The position numbers were made by a program, and so were the translations under genes. 64,000 nt of DNA, taken from positions 59,679 through 123,678 of the forward strand of contig CAUQBR010000005.1 in NCBI GenBank assembly GCA_963516475.1, written 5' to 3'. This stretch comes from JABCPE02 sp963516475. GTDB taxonomy: Bacteria > Bacteroidota > Bacteroidia > Flavobacteriales > Weeksellaceae. Positions 18,079-26,353 of this stretch are shown here, in pieces. Each line of letters opens with the position of its first letter. Positions within the stretch are counted from its first letter, which is position 1. The notes under the pieces were generated by a model. It searched no databases. It was given only the letters and a program-made list of their open reading frames with translations, and had not been told where the DNA came from.

Positions 18079-19461
18079 ATGAATTTCAGAATAGAAAAAG
18101 ACACTATGGGAGAAGTACAAGTCCCTGCCGAGAAATACTGGGGAGCACAGACTGAGCGCTCTAGAAACAATTTTAAAATCGGTGAGGAAGGCTCCATGCC
18201 CGGAGAAATCATAGAAGCATTTGCATACCTAAAAAAAGCCGCTGCCTACGCCAACTGTGATCTGGGCGTACTTCCTTTGGAAAAACGAGATTTAATAGCA
18301 AAAGTCTGTGACGAAATTCTATCTGGAAAACTTTCCGACCAGTTCCCTTTGGTTATATGGCAGACTGGCTCTGGAACTCAATCAAACATGAATATAAATG
18401 AAGTCATCTCCAACAGAGCTCATGTCTTAAACGGTGGAACTTTGGGCGAAAAATCTTCTATTCATCCAAATGATGATGTGAACAAATCCCAATCTTCCAA
18501 TGATACTTTCCCTACCGCCATGCATATCGCAGCATACAAAAAATTAGTAGAAAAAACCTTTCCTGCGGTAGAACGACTTAGAGATTCTTTAGCTAAAAAA
18601 TCTGAAGATTTCAAAGACATCATCAAAGTAGGAAGAACCCACCTGATGGATGCCACTCCTCTAACCCTAGGACAGGAGTTTTCTGGGTACGCGGCACAGC
18701 TGGATTACGGACTAAAAGCCTTATCAAACACTCTGGAACACCTTCGAGAGCTGGCGCTGGGAGGGACTGCTGTAGGAACAGGACTAAACACTCCAAAAAA
18801 CTACGATACAAAAGTCGCAAAATACATCTCTGATTTTACCAAACTTCCATTCGTCACCGCTCCGAATAAATTTGAGGCGCTTGCTGCTCATGACGCCATC
18901 GTAGAAAGCCACGGCGCACTAAAACAAATCGCGGTTTCATTATTCAAAATAGCCCAAGATATCAGAATGATGGCTTCGGGCCCTAGGAGTGGCATTGGAG
19001 AAATTTTCATTCCAGAAAACGAACCAGGTTCTTCCATCATGCCAGGGAAAGTAAATCCTACTCAGCCAGAGGCAGTTACTATGGTCTGCGCCCAAATTCT
19101 TGGAAATGACACCACTATCTCTTTTGCAGGAACGCAAGGGCATTTTGAGCTGAATGTTTTCAAACCTGTGATGGCTTACAATTTTCTACAATCGACACAG
19201 CTTCTCGCGGATGCTTGTATCTCGTTTGATGAACACTGCGTATCAGGAATTACACCTAACAAACTAAAAATCAAAAGTTTATTAGAAAATTCACTAATGC
19301 TTGTCACAGCACTAAATCCTCACATCGGCTACGAAAACGCCGCAAAAATCGCTAAATCCGCTTATAACAATGGAACAAGCCTAAGAGAAGAGGCTATAAA
19401 TTCAGGGATGCTCACTGGCGAAGAGTTTGACAGCTGGGTCAATCCTAAAGATATGATTTAA
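18079..19461 (+). CDS. fumC: Class II fumarate hydratase
   Basis: A 460-residue member of the aspartase/fumarase superfamily; converts fumarate to malate in the TCA cycle without an iron-sulfur cluster. Landmarks are GEVQVPAEKYWGAQTERS near the start, TGSGTQSNMN, the HPNDDVNKSQSSND substrate-site segment, and the superfamily signature GSSIMPGKVNPTQPE. The start is set at MNFRIEKDTMGE downstream of a -7 box. It stands alone, followed by a strong terminator. Confidence 0.97.
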   Translation: MNFRIEKDTMGEVQVPAEKYWGAQTERSRNNFKIGEEGSMPGEIIEAFAYLKKAAAYANCDLGVLPLEKRDLIAKVCDEILSGKLSDQFPLVIWQTGSGTQSNMNINEVISNRAHVLNGGTLGEKSSIHPNDDVNKSQSSNDTFPTAMHIAAYKKLVEKTFPAVERLRDSLAKKSEDFKDIIKVGRTHLMDATPLTLGQEFSGYAAQLDYGLKALSNTLEHLRELALGGTAVGTGLNTPKNYDTKVAKYISDFTKLPFVTAPNKFEALAAHDAIVESHGALKQIAVSLFKIAQDIRMMASGPRSGIGEIFIPENEPGSSIMPGKVNPTQPEAVTMVCAQILGNDTTISFAGTQGHFELNVFKPVMAYNFLQSTQLLADACISFDEHCVSGITPNKLKIKSLLENSLMLVTALNPHIGYENAAKIAKSAYNNGTSLREEAINSGMLTGEEFDSWVNPKDMI

Positions 19462-19482
19462 GTTTTTTAATTAAACTATAAA

Positions 19483-19514
19483 AAATCCATAAAACCAATT
19501 AGTTTTATGGATTT
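19483..19514. terminator. Terminator between fumC and tolC
   Basis: A perfect 13-bp stem AAATCCATAAAAC / GTTTTATGGATTT with a CAATTA loop. The two flanking genes converge on it. Confidence 0.8.
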
Positions 19515-19540
19515 CTGTTTTAAATATTTTTCTTCCAAAT

Positions 19541-20872
19541 CTATTCTGCAAGTCCGACCAAAGTACCTTTTGCATAAAACTCCAGCAGCTTGACTTGGTA
19601 TAAATAATTGTATTTCGCTTGTGCTGCCGAACCTTGGGCATTTACATAGTTGTTTCTCGCTGTATTCAGGTCGTAGATAGATGATTTCCCTGCCTGATAG
19701 CTCTTTTCCATGAAATCCAATGCCAGTTTTGAGCTTTTCTCTGCTTCCACCGCAGATTTATAAACCTCAAAATTATTTTCTGCTGTGTATTCTGCTTTTT
19801 GGATATTTTGTAAAAGCTCTTGTTTCTGCTGTTGCAGGTTGTTTTTGGCTATATCTTCATTTATTTTAGCCTGTTCTACTTGTATTTTTGTAATTCCTTT
19901 GTTAAAAATAGGAATGTTCGCAGTAAGCCCTATCTGCTGACCAAAATTATCCTTATACTGCTGACCGAAATTTCTACCACCATCATTATTAAACGAATTG
20001 AAATAAAATGTCCCAACGCCCGCGCTGGCCGTAATGGACGGAAGGAAACCCGTATTTGCTATTTTTGTCTGCATTTCAGAGGCTTTTATTCTCGCTTCTG
20101 CTCCCTTTATCTGCGGATGCCAGCTGTAAGCCTTTTCCAAAATCTCACTTACCGAAAAATCCGTTTTTTCTACATTTTCTGCTACATCCCAGCCTGCTAC
20201 ATCGAAGTCCTTATAATCTTCTAACTGAAGCAGTAAAGCCAATGAAAACAGCGCATTTTTGGTATTTACTTCTGCTGATTTCATATTTTGGTATTCCCTT
20301 GCCATAGAGGCGTTTGCTTCCGCTAAAACCGTTTGGGAAGTTGTCCCTACTTTAGTGGTTATTTGGGCTTTTTCGTAGACTTTTTGTGCGTTTTCGTAGG
20401 CGGATTTATTGATATTTTCCACTTCTCTATTCAGCAAAATATTCAAATACTGCTGGGCTATCTGAAGGGAAATATCACTTTTTATCCTTTCCAAATCATA
20501 GGCGCTGGCTTCCACCTCGTACTGAGATTTTTGAATTTGTTTTTCGAGTCGGCTTCCGTTGTAGAGGGTCACACTTGCACCGATGTTCACAGAATTATTA
20601 AAATTATCATTCCTGCGGTGGTTCCCGAAAACATCTTGGTTTTGCCCAAAATTAGCCGTATTGCTCACCGTTGCCGAAACGCTCGGAATACGCTCTTTTT
20701 TAGCTGTTTTTAGATTATTTTCCTGATTGGTTTTTTCCAGTCTGCTCTGTTTGATGTGCAGATTATGTTCAAAAGCGTAATGTATACACTCCTGCAATGT
20801 CCACTTTTTCTGAGCATAGACCACAGAAAAAGAAAAGAAAAAAACAAGGAAAACAATTTTATAAATTCTCAT
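19541..20872 (-). CDS. TolC-family outer-membrane efflux protein
   Basis: A 443-residue protein with a signal peptide (IVFLVFFFSFSVVYAQ) followed by KKWTLQECIHYAFEHNL, the usual start of TolC proteins in this phylum. Two OEP repeats follow, rich in long amphipathic helices (the NINKSAYENAQKVYEKAQI region, and near the end AARSSIYDLNT-like KSSIYDLNTARNNYVNAQ). It forms a trimeric exit channel. The matching ATPase, permeases and adaptor are encoded about 600 bases away on the other strand, so it most likely completes that efflux system. Confidence 0.9.
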   Translation of the reverse strand: MRIYKIVFLVFFFSFSVVYAQKKWTLQECIHYAFEHNLHIKQSRLEKTNQENNLKTAKKERIPSVSATVSNTANFGQNQDVFGNHRRNDNFNNSVNIGASVTLYNGSRLEKQIQKSQYEVEASAYDLERIKSDISLQIAQQYLNILLNREVENINKSAYENAQKVYEKAQITTKVGTTSQTVLAEANASMAREYQNMKSAEVNTKNALFSLALLLQLEDYKDFDVAGWDVAENVEKTDFSVSEILEKAYSWHPQIKGAEARIKASEMQTKIANTGFLPSITASAGVGTFYFNSFNNDGGRNFGQQYKDNFGQQIGLTANIPIFNKGITKIQVEQAKINEDIAKNNLQQQKQELLQNIQKAEYTAENNFEVYKSAVEAEKSSKLALDFMEKSYQAGKSSIYDLNTARNNYVNAQGSAAQAKYNYLYQVKLLEFYAKGTLVGLAE

Positions 20873-20876
20873 ATTT

Positions 20877-21173
20877 TTATTTTATACTACTCAGTATCAC
20901 ATCATTATAATGAACCAATTCTGGAATAGCAGCACAATCCATATTGATGATTTGAACATTATTTTTATTAAGCACATCGTATAAATCATTCTGCTTATTC
21001 ATAGGAACAAAACCGAAATGATAATATTTCTTTTTATTGTTTTTTATATCATTTTGGGCTTGTTTTTCGTATTCTATGTATTTATCGTTATTTTTATTAG
21101 ACTGATAATAGGAATAACCTATAAATGAAACAGCTACAACGATTACAGTTAATACAATATATTTTATTTTCAT
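20877..21173 (-). CDS. Small membrane-anchored hypothetical protein
   Basis: 98 residues: an N-terminal membrane anchor (YIVLTVIVVAVSFIGYSYY), a Lys/Asn-rich stretch (KQAQNDIKNNKKKYYHFGF) and a short C-terminal domain with VQIINMDCAAIP. It begins 27 bases downstream of the tiny membrane ORF at 21200-21298 and ends 5 bases before the tolC start, so it is probably in one transcript with both. I do not recognise a named family. The position suggests a link with the efflux system, but nothing in the protein shows this. Confidence 0.6.
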   Translation of the reverse strand: MKIKYIVLTVIVVAVSFIGYSYYQSNKNNDKYIEYEKQAQNDIKNNKKKYYHFGFVPMNKQNDLYDVLNKNNVQIINMDCAAIPELVHYNDVILSSIK

Positions 21174-21199
21174 AATATCATTTTTAAAAATATTTTAGG

Positions 21200-21298
21200 C
21201 TAACCTTTTATGCTTCGCCCAAAGGACTCTGCAATAGCTCCAAGCACAAAAACTATTACTAAAACACTGAATATGGTGTATAAAACTTTCTTATTCAT
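21200..21298 (-). CDS. 32-residue single-pass membrane peptide
   Basis: An ORF of 32 codons, ATG at 21298 and TAG at 21200-21202. It reads MNKKVLYTIFSVLVIVFV followed by LGAIAESFGRSIKG: a basic N-terminus, one membrane helix and a short polar tail. It is the first ORF downstream of the divergent promoter at 21427-21445 and precedes the 98-residue membrane protein and tolC. Such small proteins are often missed by gene callers. The composition is what a real membrane peptide has, but with so short an ORF chance cannot be excluded. Confidence 0.45.
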   Translation of the reverse strand: MNKKVLYTIFSVLVIVFVLGAIAESFGRSIKG

Positions 21299-21390
21299 AT
21301 CTTTTTATCCAGCAATAACATCTTTTGTATGGCTAATATCAGAATTTTTCTTGTAAGAAAACTATTTTTTATTTAAAAATTTTATCCTTT

Positions 21391-21405
21391 AGCGAATATT
21401 TCGCT
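21391..21405. promoter_or_regulatory. Perfect inverted repeat, possible operator of the efflux locus
   Basis: AGCGAA-TAT-TTCGCT is a perfect 6-bp palindrome with a 3-base spacer, placed between the divergent tiny ORF and the ABC transporter operon. It lies 32 bases upstream of the plus-strand -7 box. There is no T-tract, so a terminator is unlikely. Confidence 0.35.
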
Positions 21406-21426
21406 TTACATTAATGAATATTTATC

Positions 21427-21445
21427 ACAAATTTACTAAATTTGT
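21427..21445. promoter_or_regulatory. Palindromic overlapping divergent -7 boxes
   Basis: ACAAATTT-ACT-AAATTTGT is a perfect 8-bp inverted repeat. Because of the symmetry it contains TAAATTTG on both strands (plus 21437-21444, minus 21435-21428), each an exact TAnnTTTG -7 match. It can therefore drive the ABC operon and the tolC side from one spot, or be an operator that blocks both. No good -33 partner is seen on either side. Confidence 0.5.
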
Positions 21446-21477
21446 CAGAAATGATGCTGCTATTTAAATAAATTCAT

Positions 21478-22167
21478 ATGGTTTTTATCAAAGATTTACA
21501 AAAATCCTACGATATCGGAAAATCCAAACTTCATGTTTTGAAGGGAATCAATCTGGATATTTCAGAGGGCGAGTTCGTGTCCATCATGGGTTCATCGGGT
21601 TCTGGGAAATCCACTCTGCTGAACATCATTGGGATTTTGGATCAAAAAGACAGCGGAATCTATGAGCTGGACGGCATTCCCATAGAGCACCTCAACGAGG
21701 CCAAAGCCGCAGAATACCGCTCTAGGTTTTTAGGCTTTGTATTTCAATCGTTTAACCTCATCAGCTATAAAACTGCTTTGGAAAATGTAGCACTTCCGCT
21801 CTATTATCAAAATGTAAGCAGAAAAGAACGAAACCAAAGAGCCCTAGATTATCTAGAAAAAGTAGGACTTGCAGACTGGGCTAACCGCCTACCGAACGAG
21901 CTTTCGGGAGGACAGAAACAAAGGGTAGCCATCGCCAGAGCTTTAATCACTGACCCGAGAATTATCCTCGCCGATGAGCCTACAGGAGCTTTGGACAGCA
22001 AAACCACTCATGACATTATGAAACTTCTGCAAGAAATCAACAACCAAGGAAAAACCATCATCATCGTAACCCACGAACCCGATGTAGCAGCACAGACAAA
22101 AAGAAATGTCTTCCTAAAAGACGGCATTATAGAAAGCGATGAAGTCATAGAACAATTTGTTTTATAA
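21478..22167 (+). CDS. ABC transporter ATP-binding protein (MacB/LolD type)
   Basis: A 229-residue ATPase. Walker A is GSSGSGKSTLL, the Q-loop is VFQSFNLI, the signature is LSGGQKQRVAIARAL, Walker B is ILADEPTGALD and the switch His is in VTHEPDV. It belongs to the MacB/LolD/FtsE branch, which powers mechanotransmission rather than classic substrate passage. First gene of an operon with two FtsX-type permeases and a MacA/HlyD-type adaptor; with the divergent TolC protein it makes a full tripartite exporter. Confidence 0.94.
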   Translation: MVFIKDLQKSYDIGKSKLHVLKGINLDISEGEFVSIMGSSGSGKSTLLNIIGILDQKDSGIYELDGIPIEHLNEAKAAEYRSRFLGFVFQSFNLISYKTALENVALPLYYQNVSRKERNQRALDYLEKVGLADWANRLPNELSGGQKQRVAIARALITDPRIILADEPTGALDSKTTHDIMKLLQEINNQGKTIIIVTHEPDVAAQTKRNVFLKDGIIESDEVIEQFVL

Positions 22168-22197
22168 ACACATTTTTAAATAAAAACCAACCAAAAA

Positions 22198-23421
22198 ATG
22201 TTTGATTTAGACCGCTGGCAGGAGATTTTTAGTTCTATTCGGAGTAATATGCTTCGGACGGTACTTTCTGGCTTTACGGTGGCACTGGGACTTTACATTT
22301 TCATTGTTCTTTTTGGAATCGGAACGGGTCTGAAAAACGCCTTTAATGATGGTTTCAGAAGCGCTCAAAACCTAATTTCCATTTCCTCTGGGCGGACTTC
22401 CCTTGCCTATGCTGGGCTTCAGGCGGACAGACTCATTAGTTTTAATAATGATGATTTAGAGGCAGTTACCACTGAAAATAAAAAAAACATAGAATATTCC
22501 TCGCCGATATATTCCACCTTTTGGACTGTGAAATACGGCAAAGAGAGCGGCAGCTACGGCATAAATGGAGCTGGTGAAGAGGAAGTCTACATCAAAAACA
22601 GAACAGTTTTGGATGGGCGATATCTTTCGCCTGCGGATATCAAAGAAAATAGAAATGTAGCGGTCATCGGTAAAATGGTGCAGCGCGACCTCATCAAAAA
22701 CGGAAATCCCATCGGTAAAGAGCTGGATATCAACGGAACTATTTTCAAAGTCATCGGCATTTTTTCTGATAACCAAGGCGACTGGGCAGAGCGAAGCATC
22801 AGTATTCCCATAACCACCATGCAGCAACTTAAAAAAAGTTCTGACACCATTTCTGAAATTTCTCTAACCTACAATATGGAACTCTCTCCTGATGAGGCGA
22901 TACAATTCGGAGAAGAACTAAAAAACCAACTTCAGGAACGAAAAAAAGTTTCACCAGAGGATGAACAGGCGATTTGGGTTTTTAATAATGCTGAAAATAC
23001 CAAAAACGGAACCATGTTCCTGAGCGTAATCATCATCATTGTAGGTTTTATAGGAATCGGAACGCTTGTCGCAGGGATTATCGGCATTAGCAACATCATG
23101 GTTTACATCGTGAAAGAGCGAACTCTGGAAATAGGAATACGAAAAGCCATAGGAGCAAGACCCATTAGCATCGTGATTCTTATCTTACAGGAAAGCATTG
23201 TAATTACGGTTTTATCGGGAATTATTGGAGTTATTTTAGGAGTTCTTTCGCTGAGGCTGATTGGCAATAATTTACGAGAGTATTTCATTTTAGACCCAAA
23301 TGTAGGCTGGGGAGCGATATTTTCAGCATTTGTCTGTTTGGTCATTTCAGGGGCGGTGGCAGGCTTTGTCCCAGCATACCGAGCTTCAAAAATAAAACCA
23401 ATAGAAGCGCTGAGAGGCTGA
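22198..23421 (+). CDS. ABC transporter permease, FtsX/MacB type (first copy)
   Basis: A 407-residue permease with one N-terminal membrane helix (GFTVALGLYIFIVLFGIGTG), a periplasmic MacB_PCD domain (about 50-270) and three C-terminal helices. The cytoplasmic KERTLEIGIRKAIGARP motif before the later helices and the closing VPAYRASKIKPIEALRG are hallmarks of the FtsX fold. It is paralogous to the next gene, with which it likely forms a heterodimer; in E. coli MacB the ATPase and permease are fused, here they are separate. Confidence 0.92.
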   Translation: MFDLDRWQEIFSSIRSNMLRTVLSGFTVALGLYIFIVLFGIGTGLKNAFNDGFRSAQNLISISSGRTSLAYAGLQADRLISFNNDDLEAVTTENKKNIEYSSPIYSTFWTVKYGKESGSYGINGAGEEEVYIKNRTVLDGRYLSPADIKENRNVAVIGKMVQRDLIKNGNPIGKELDINGTIFKVIGIFSDNQGDWAERSISIPITTMQQLKKSSDTISEISLTYNMELSPDEAIQFGEELKNQLQERKKVSPEDEQAIWVFNNAENTKNGTMFLSVIIIIVGFIGIGTLVAGIIGISNIMVYIVKERTLEIGIRKAIGARPISIVILILQESIVITVLSGIIGVILGVLSLRLIGNNLREYFILDPNVGWGAIFSAFVCLVISGAVAGFVPAYRASKIKPIEALRG

Positions 23422-23447
23422 TACTAACTCATTAAAAAAGAAGCAAA

Positions 23448-24710
23448 ATGAATATTATTTTCAAAAAAGATACTTGGCAGGAAATTTATTATTCACTGAG
23501 GAATAATAAACTTAGGACTTTCCTTACTATGATTGGCGTAGGCTGGGGAATGTTCTTGTATGTCACGCTTTTAGGGGCAGCCAAAGGAATGGAAAACGGC
23601 TATAATAAGTTGTTTTCAGGTTTTGCTACAAATTCCATTTTCCTCTGGGGACAGGAAACTTCCATTCCTTATGATGGCTTCCCAAAGGGCAGAACCATAG
23701 ACCCGCACCTTTCGGATATAGAATATTTAAAAAAGAAAATCCCTGAAATAGACTACATCGCTCCACAAAACTCAAAGGGAAACTTCGGATCAGCAGGAGT
23801 GCTGATGACGAGAGGAGGAAAAAGCATCACTTACAGCCTCAGTGGCGACTACCCTATCGGAAACAAAATCTCTGAAAAAAGGCTGATATATGGAAGATAC
23901 CTAAACGATTCCGATGTTTCTGAAAATAAAAATGTAGTGGTCATCGGTGAGCAGATTTACAAAACACTTTTCGAGGCGAATGAAAATCCGATTGGAAAAT
24001 CCATCAACATAAAAGGTGTGTTTTTCAATGTAATAGGAGTTTTCAGTGTAAAAATAAGAGGAGTAATAGACAACGACCAAACGGCTTTCATTCCGCTTTC
24101 TACTTTTACCCAAATGTTTAATGAAGGTGATAAAGTCGGTTTTTTAGCTATCGTTTCTAAACCCAATGCAGATGTGAGCATTGTGGAAGAAAAAGTAAAA
24201 TCCGAACTAAAAACCAAATACAGAGTTTCGCCCGAGGACACCAATGCTTTTGGGGCTTTTAACCTTGGGAAAGAATTTAAGAAACTCACAGGTTTCCTTA
24301 ACGGCATGCAGCTTTTGACCATTATCGTGGGGACACTTACCATCATCGCTGGGGTCATTGCGATATCCAACATCCTGCTCATCACCGTGAAAGAAAGAAC
24401 CAAAGAAATAGGAATCCGCCGAGCTTTGGGAGCAAAACCCTCGGAGGTGAGAAACCAGATTTTGCTGGAAAGCGTGGTCATTACTTTATCCTCTGGTTTG
24501 GCTGGATTTATACTGGGGATGCTGATTCTGATGCTTTTAGGCCTTGCTACCCAGAATCAGGATAAATTTCCGTTTTACAATCCCACCGTTAATTACGGAA
24601 ATGTATTCGGAGCAATGGCGATAATGGTTTTCCTTGGACTGGTAATAGGCATGATTCCCGCACAAAGAGCCATAAGCATCCGCCCGATAGATGCATTAAG
24701 AAGTGAATAA
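23448..24710 (+). CDS. ABC transporter permease, FtsX/MacB type (second copy)
   Basis: A 420-residue paralogue of the preceding permease, with the same order: N-terminal helix (MIGVGWGMFLYVTLLGAAKG), periplasmic MacB_PCD domain, and C-terminal FtsX helices with KERTKEIGIRRALGAKP and the end PAQRAISIRPIDALRSE. It starts 27 bases after the first permease. The pair most likely assembles with the single ATPase. Confidence 0.92.
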   Translation: MNIIFKKDTWQEIYYSLRNNKLRTFLTMIGVGWGMFLYVTLLGAAKGMENGYNKLFSGFATNSIFLWGQETSIPYDGFPKGRTIDPHLSDIEYLKKKIPEIDYIAPQNSKGNFGSAGVLMTRGGKSITYSLSGDYPIGNKISEKRLIYGRYLNDSDVSENKNVVVIGEQIYKTLFEANENPIGKSINIKGVFFNVIGVFSVKIRGVIDNDQTAFIPLSTFTQMFNEGDKVGFLAIVSKPNADVSIVEEKVKSELKTKYRVSPEDTNAFGAFNLGKEFKKLTGFLNGMQLLTIIVGTLTIIAGVIAISNILLITVKERTKEIGIRRALGAKPSEVRNQILLESVVITLSSGLAGFILGMLILMLLGLATQNQDKFPFYNPTVNYGNVFGAMAIMVFLGLVIGMIPAQRAISIRPIDALRSE

Positions 24711-24739
24711 ATAAAGTTGAATTTTAAATATAAAAAATA

Positions 24740-25915
24740 ATGAAAAAGGTAATTTATATCATTCTTGGATTAGTTGCTGTTGCTCTACTGGGATCAACTG
24801 TAATGTATTTGATAAAATCCAATTCTGATGAGAGCAAGGAATTTCTCACAAAAAAGCCCACTGTGCAGGACATGGAGGACAAAGTGATGGCTACAGGAAA
24901 AATAGTTCCTAAAGAAGAAATAGAAATAAAACCCAATATTTCTGGGATTGTTGACCAAATTCTCGTGAAAGAAGGCGACAAAGTGACAGCAGGACAGCTC
25001 ATTGCCACGCTGAGAATCGTTCCCAGTGTAGCCGATGTGAACAATGCACAACAACAGGTAAGCAATGCGCAACTCCAAATAAACAATGCAAGAACCAATC
25101 TTGCCAATCAAAAACAGCAGTTTGCGATGCAGGAAAGCCTTTATAAACAAGGTGTTATCTCCAAGCAAGAGTTTCTAACCTCCCAGCAGCAGCTCTACAG
25201 CGCTGAACAAAATGTAAAAAATGCCCAACAGCAATTTTCCACTGCACAAAAAAACTTGCAAATTGCCAGAACTGGCGCTACTCCTGAACTGCAAAGCATG
25301 GCTACAACTCAAATTCGTTCCAAAGCAAGCGGCACCGTCCTAGAAGTTCCTGTGAAAATAGGAAACCAAGTGATAGAGGCCAATTCCTTCAATGCGGGAA
25401 CTACCATTTGCTCCATCGCAGACCTAAATTCACTCATTTTTGAAGGAAAAATAGATGAAGCACAGGCAGGAAAAATAAAAGAAGGCATGAATATGAATGT
25501 AATAATAGGAGCCCTCCAGAACAAGTCTTTCTCTGGAAAAGTGACACTCATCGCACCAAAAGGAACGGAAGAAAGCGGAACTATAAAATTCCCAATAAAA
25601 GGCGATGTGTCTAACCCTAATAATGAATACATTCGCGCAGGATTTTCTGCAAATGGAGAAATCATCCTCAGTTCGCAGAAAAACGCTCTTCTTCTGGATG
25701 AATCCCTTATCCAATACGAAAAAGTGAACGGAAAAGATGTTCCTTTTGTGGAGGTAAAACAGGGTAATGGTTCATTTAAAAAGGCTTTTGTAAAATTAGG
25801 AGCGAGCGATGGTATCAATGTGCAGGTGCTTTCTGGAATTGACAAAAATTCTGAAATAAAAGTCTGGAACCCTTCTGATAAAGACAAAGAAGAACTGAAA
25901 GAAAAGAATAAATAA
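24740..25915 (+). CDS. Efflux periplasmic adaptor (MacA/HlyD type)
   Basis: A 391-residue membrane-fusion protein: N-terminal anchor (IYIILGLVAVALLGSTVMY), the first biotinyl-lipoyl half (GIVDQILVKEGDKVTAGQLIA), a Gln/Asn-rich coiled-coil hairpin (about 90-180) that would dock to TolC, the second lipoyl half and a beta-barrel domain. It bridges the FtsX-type permeases and TolC. Last complete gene of the efflux operon, 30 bases after the second permease. Confidence 0.92.
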   Translation: MKKVIYIILGLVAVALLGSTVMYLIKSNSDESKEFLTKKPTVQDMEDKVMATGKIVPKEEIEIKPNISGIVDQILVKEGDKVTAGQLIATLRIVPSVADVNNAQQQVSNAQLQINNARTNLANQKQQFAMQESLYKQGVISKQEFLTSQQQLYSAEQNVKNAQQQFSTAQKNLQIARTGATPELQSMATTQIRSKASGTVLEVPVKIGNQVIEANSFNAGTTICSIADLNSLIFEGKIDEAQAGKIKEGMNMNVIIGALQNKSFSGKVTLIAPKGTEESGTIKFPIKGDVSNPNNEYIRAGFSANGEIILSSQKNALLLDESLIQYEKVNGKDVPFVEVKQGNGSFKKAFVKLGASDGINVQVLSGIDKNSEIKVWNPSDKDKEELKEKNK

Positions 25916-26269
25916 AACATGAAAAACCAAAATTTCATTTGCCCTCATTGCAGTAAAAAGCAACAAATAAAAAAACTGCTTCTCCTTTCTAATTTTAGCA
26001 AATGGAATTGTCCTTACTGCGGAACTGAGATTGCACCCAAAAAAAGAGCGCTGTACACGGCGCTGTATATGGAATTCTTGGTGCGCTTTCCACCGCTGTT
26101 CCAGCAAATTATTATTTATACATGCTAAATTACAGCCTTCTCAAAAGCATACTGATAGCTCTTGGCTGTGGAATTATTTGTTATACACTGATTATCACTT
26201 ATCTATACAAAACCATAAAGCTAATATTAACCAAAAAGAGAAAATATAAAACTTTCTTGACTAAAAAAG

Positions 26270-26300
26270 TTTATACTTTCAATTTTATTTGTTACATTTG
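26270..26300 (+). promoter_or_regulatory. Promoter of rpsP-rimM
   Basis: TTTA (26270-26273), 19 bases, then TACATTTG (26293-26300, exact TAnnTTTG). Transcription would start near 26305, leaving a leader of about 48 bases before the rpsP ATG. Confidence 0.6.
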
Positions 26301-26320
26301 CGGACTTAAAAAAATATTAA

Positions 26321-26337
26321 CAGGGACGAGTTCCCAC
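26321..26337 (+). promoter_or_regulatory. Small hairpin in the rpsP leader
   Basis: GGGA-CGAGT-TCCC forms a compact GC-rich stem-loop in an otherwise AT-only leader, 18 bases before the S16 start. Ribosomal protein leaders are often autoregulatory in bacteria, so this may be an S16-binding element. I cannot confirm that from one sequence. Confidence 0.35.
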
Positions 26338-26353
26338 TAAATCAATTTTAATT

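Larger units (their letters stand above)
25919..26340 (+). pseudogene. Zinc-ribbon membrane protein gene broken by a homopolymer frameshift
   Basis: The first frame from ATG 25919 gives a double zinc ribbon (CPHCSKK and CPYCGTE) then a meaningless end at 26128. The -1 frame, open from before the A-run at 26039-26045 to TAA 26340, carries two hydrophobic segments (AVYGILGALSTAVPANYYLY and SILIALGCGIICYTLIITYL). One more A in the seven-A run joins them as IAPKKKSAVHGAVYG, a natural zinc-ribbon plus two-helix protein. It begins 3 bases after the adaptor stop, so it belongs to the efflux operon. Its last codons overlap the rpsP promoter and leader, so the original end may have been earlier. Confidence 0.6.

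Noticed and set aside
18012..18212. 67-residue N-terminal extension of the phosphodiesterase
   Set aside because: It would precede a perfect lipoprotein signal peptide and run over the divergent promoter region and the fumC start.
26039..26050. Programmed -1 ribosomal frameshift in the zinc-ribbon gene
   Set aside because: The codon phase CCC-AAA-AAA-AGA is not a classic slippery heptamer with an obvious stimulatory hairpin; an indel in the A-run is simpler.
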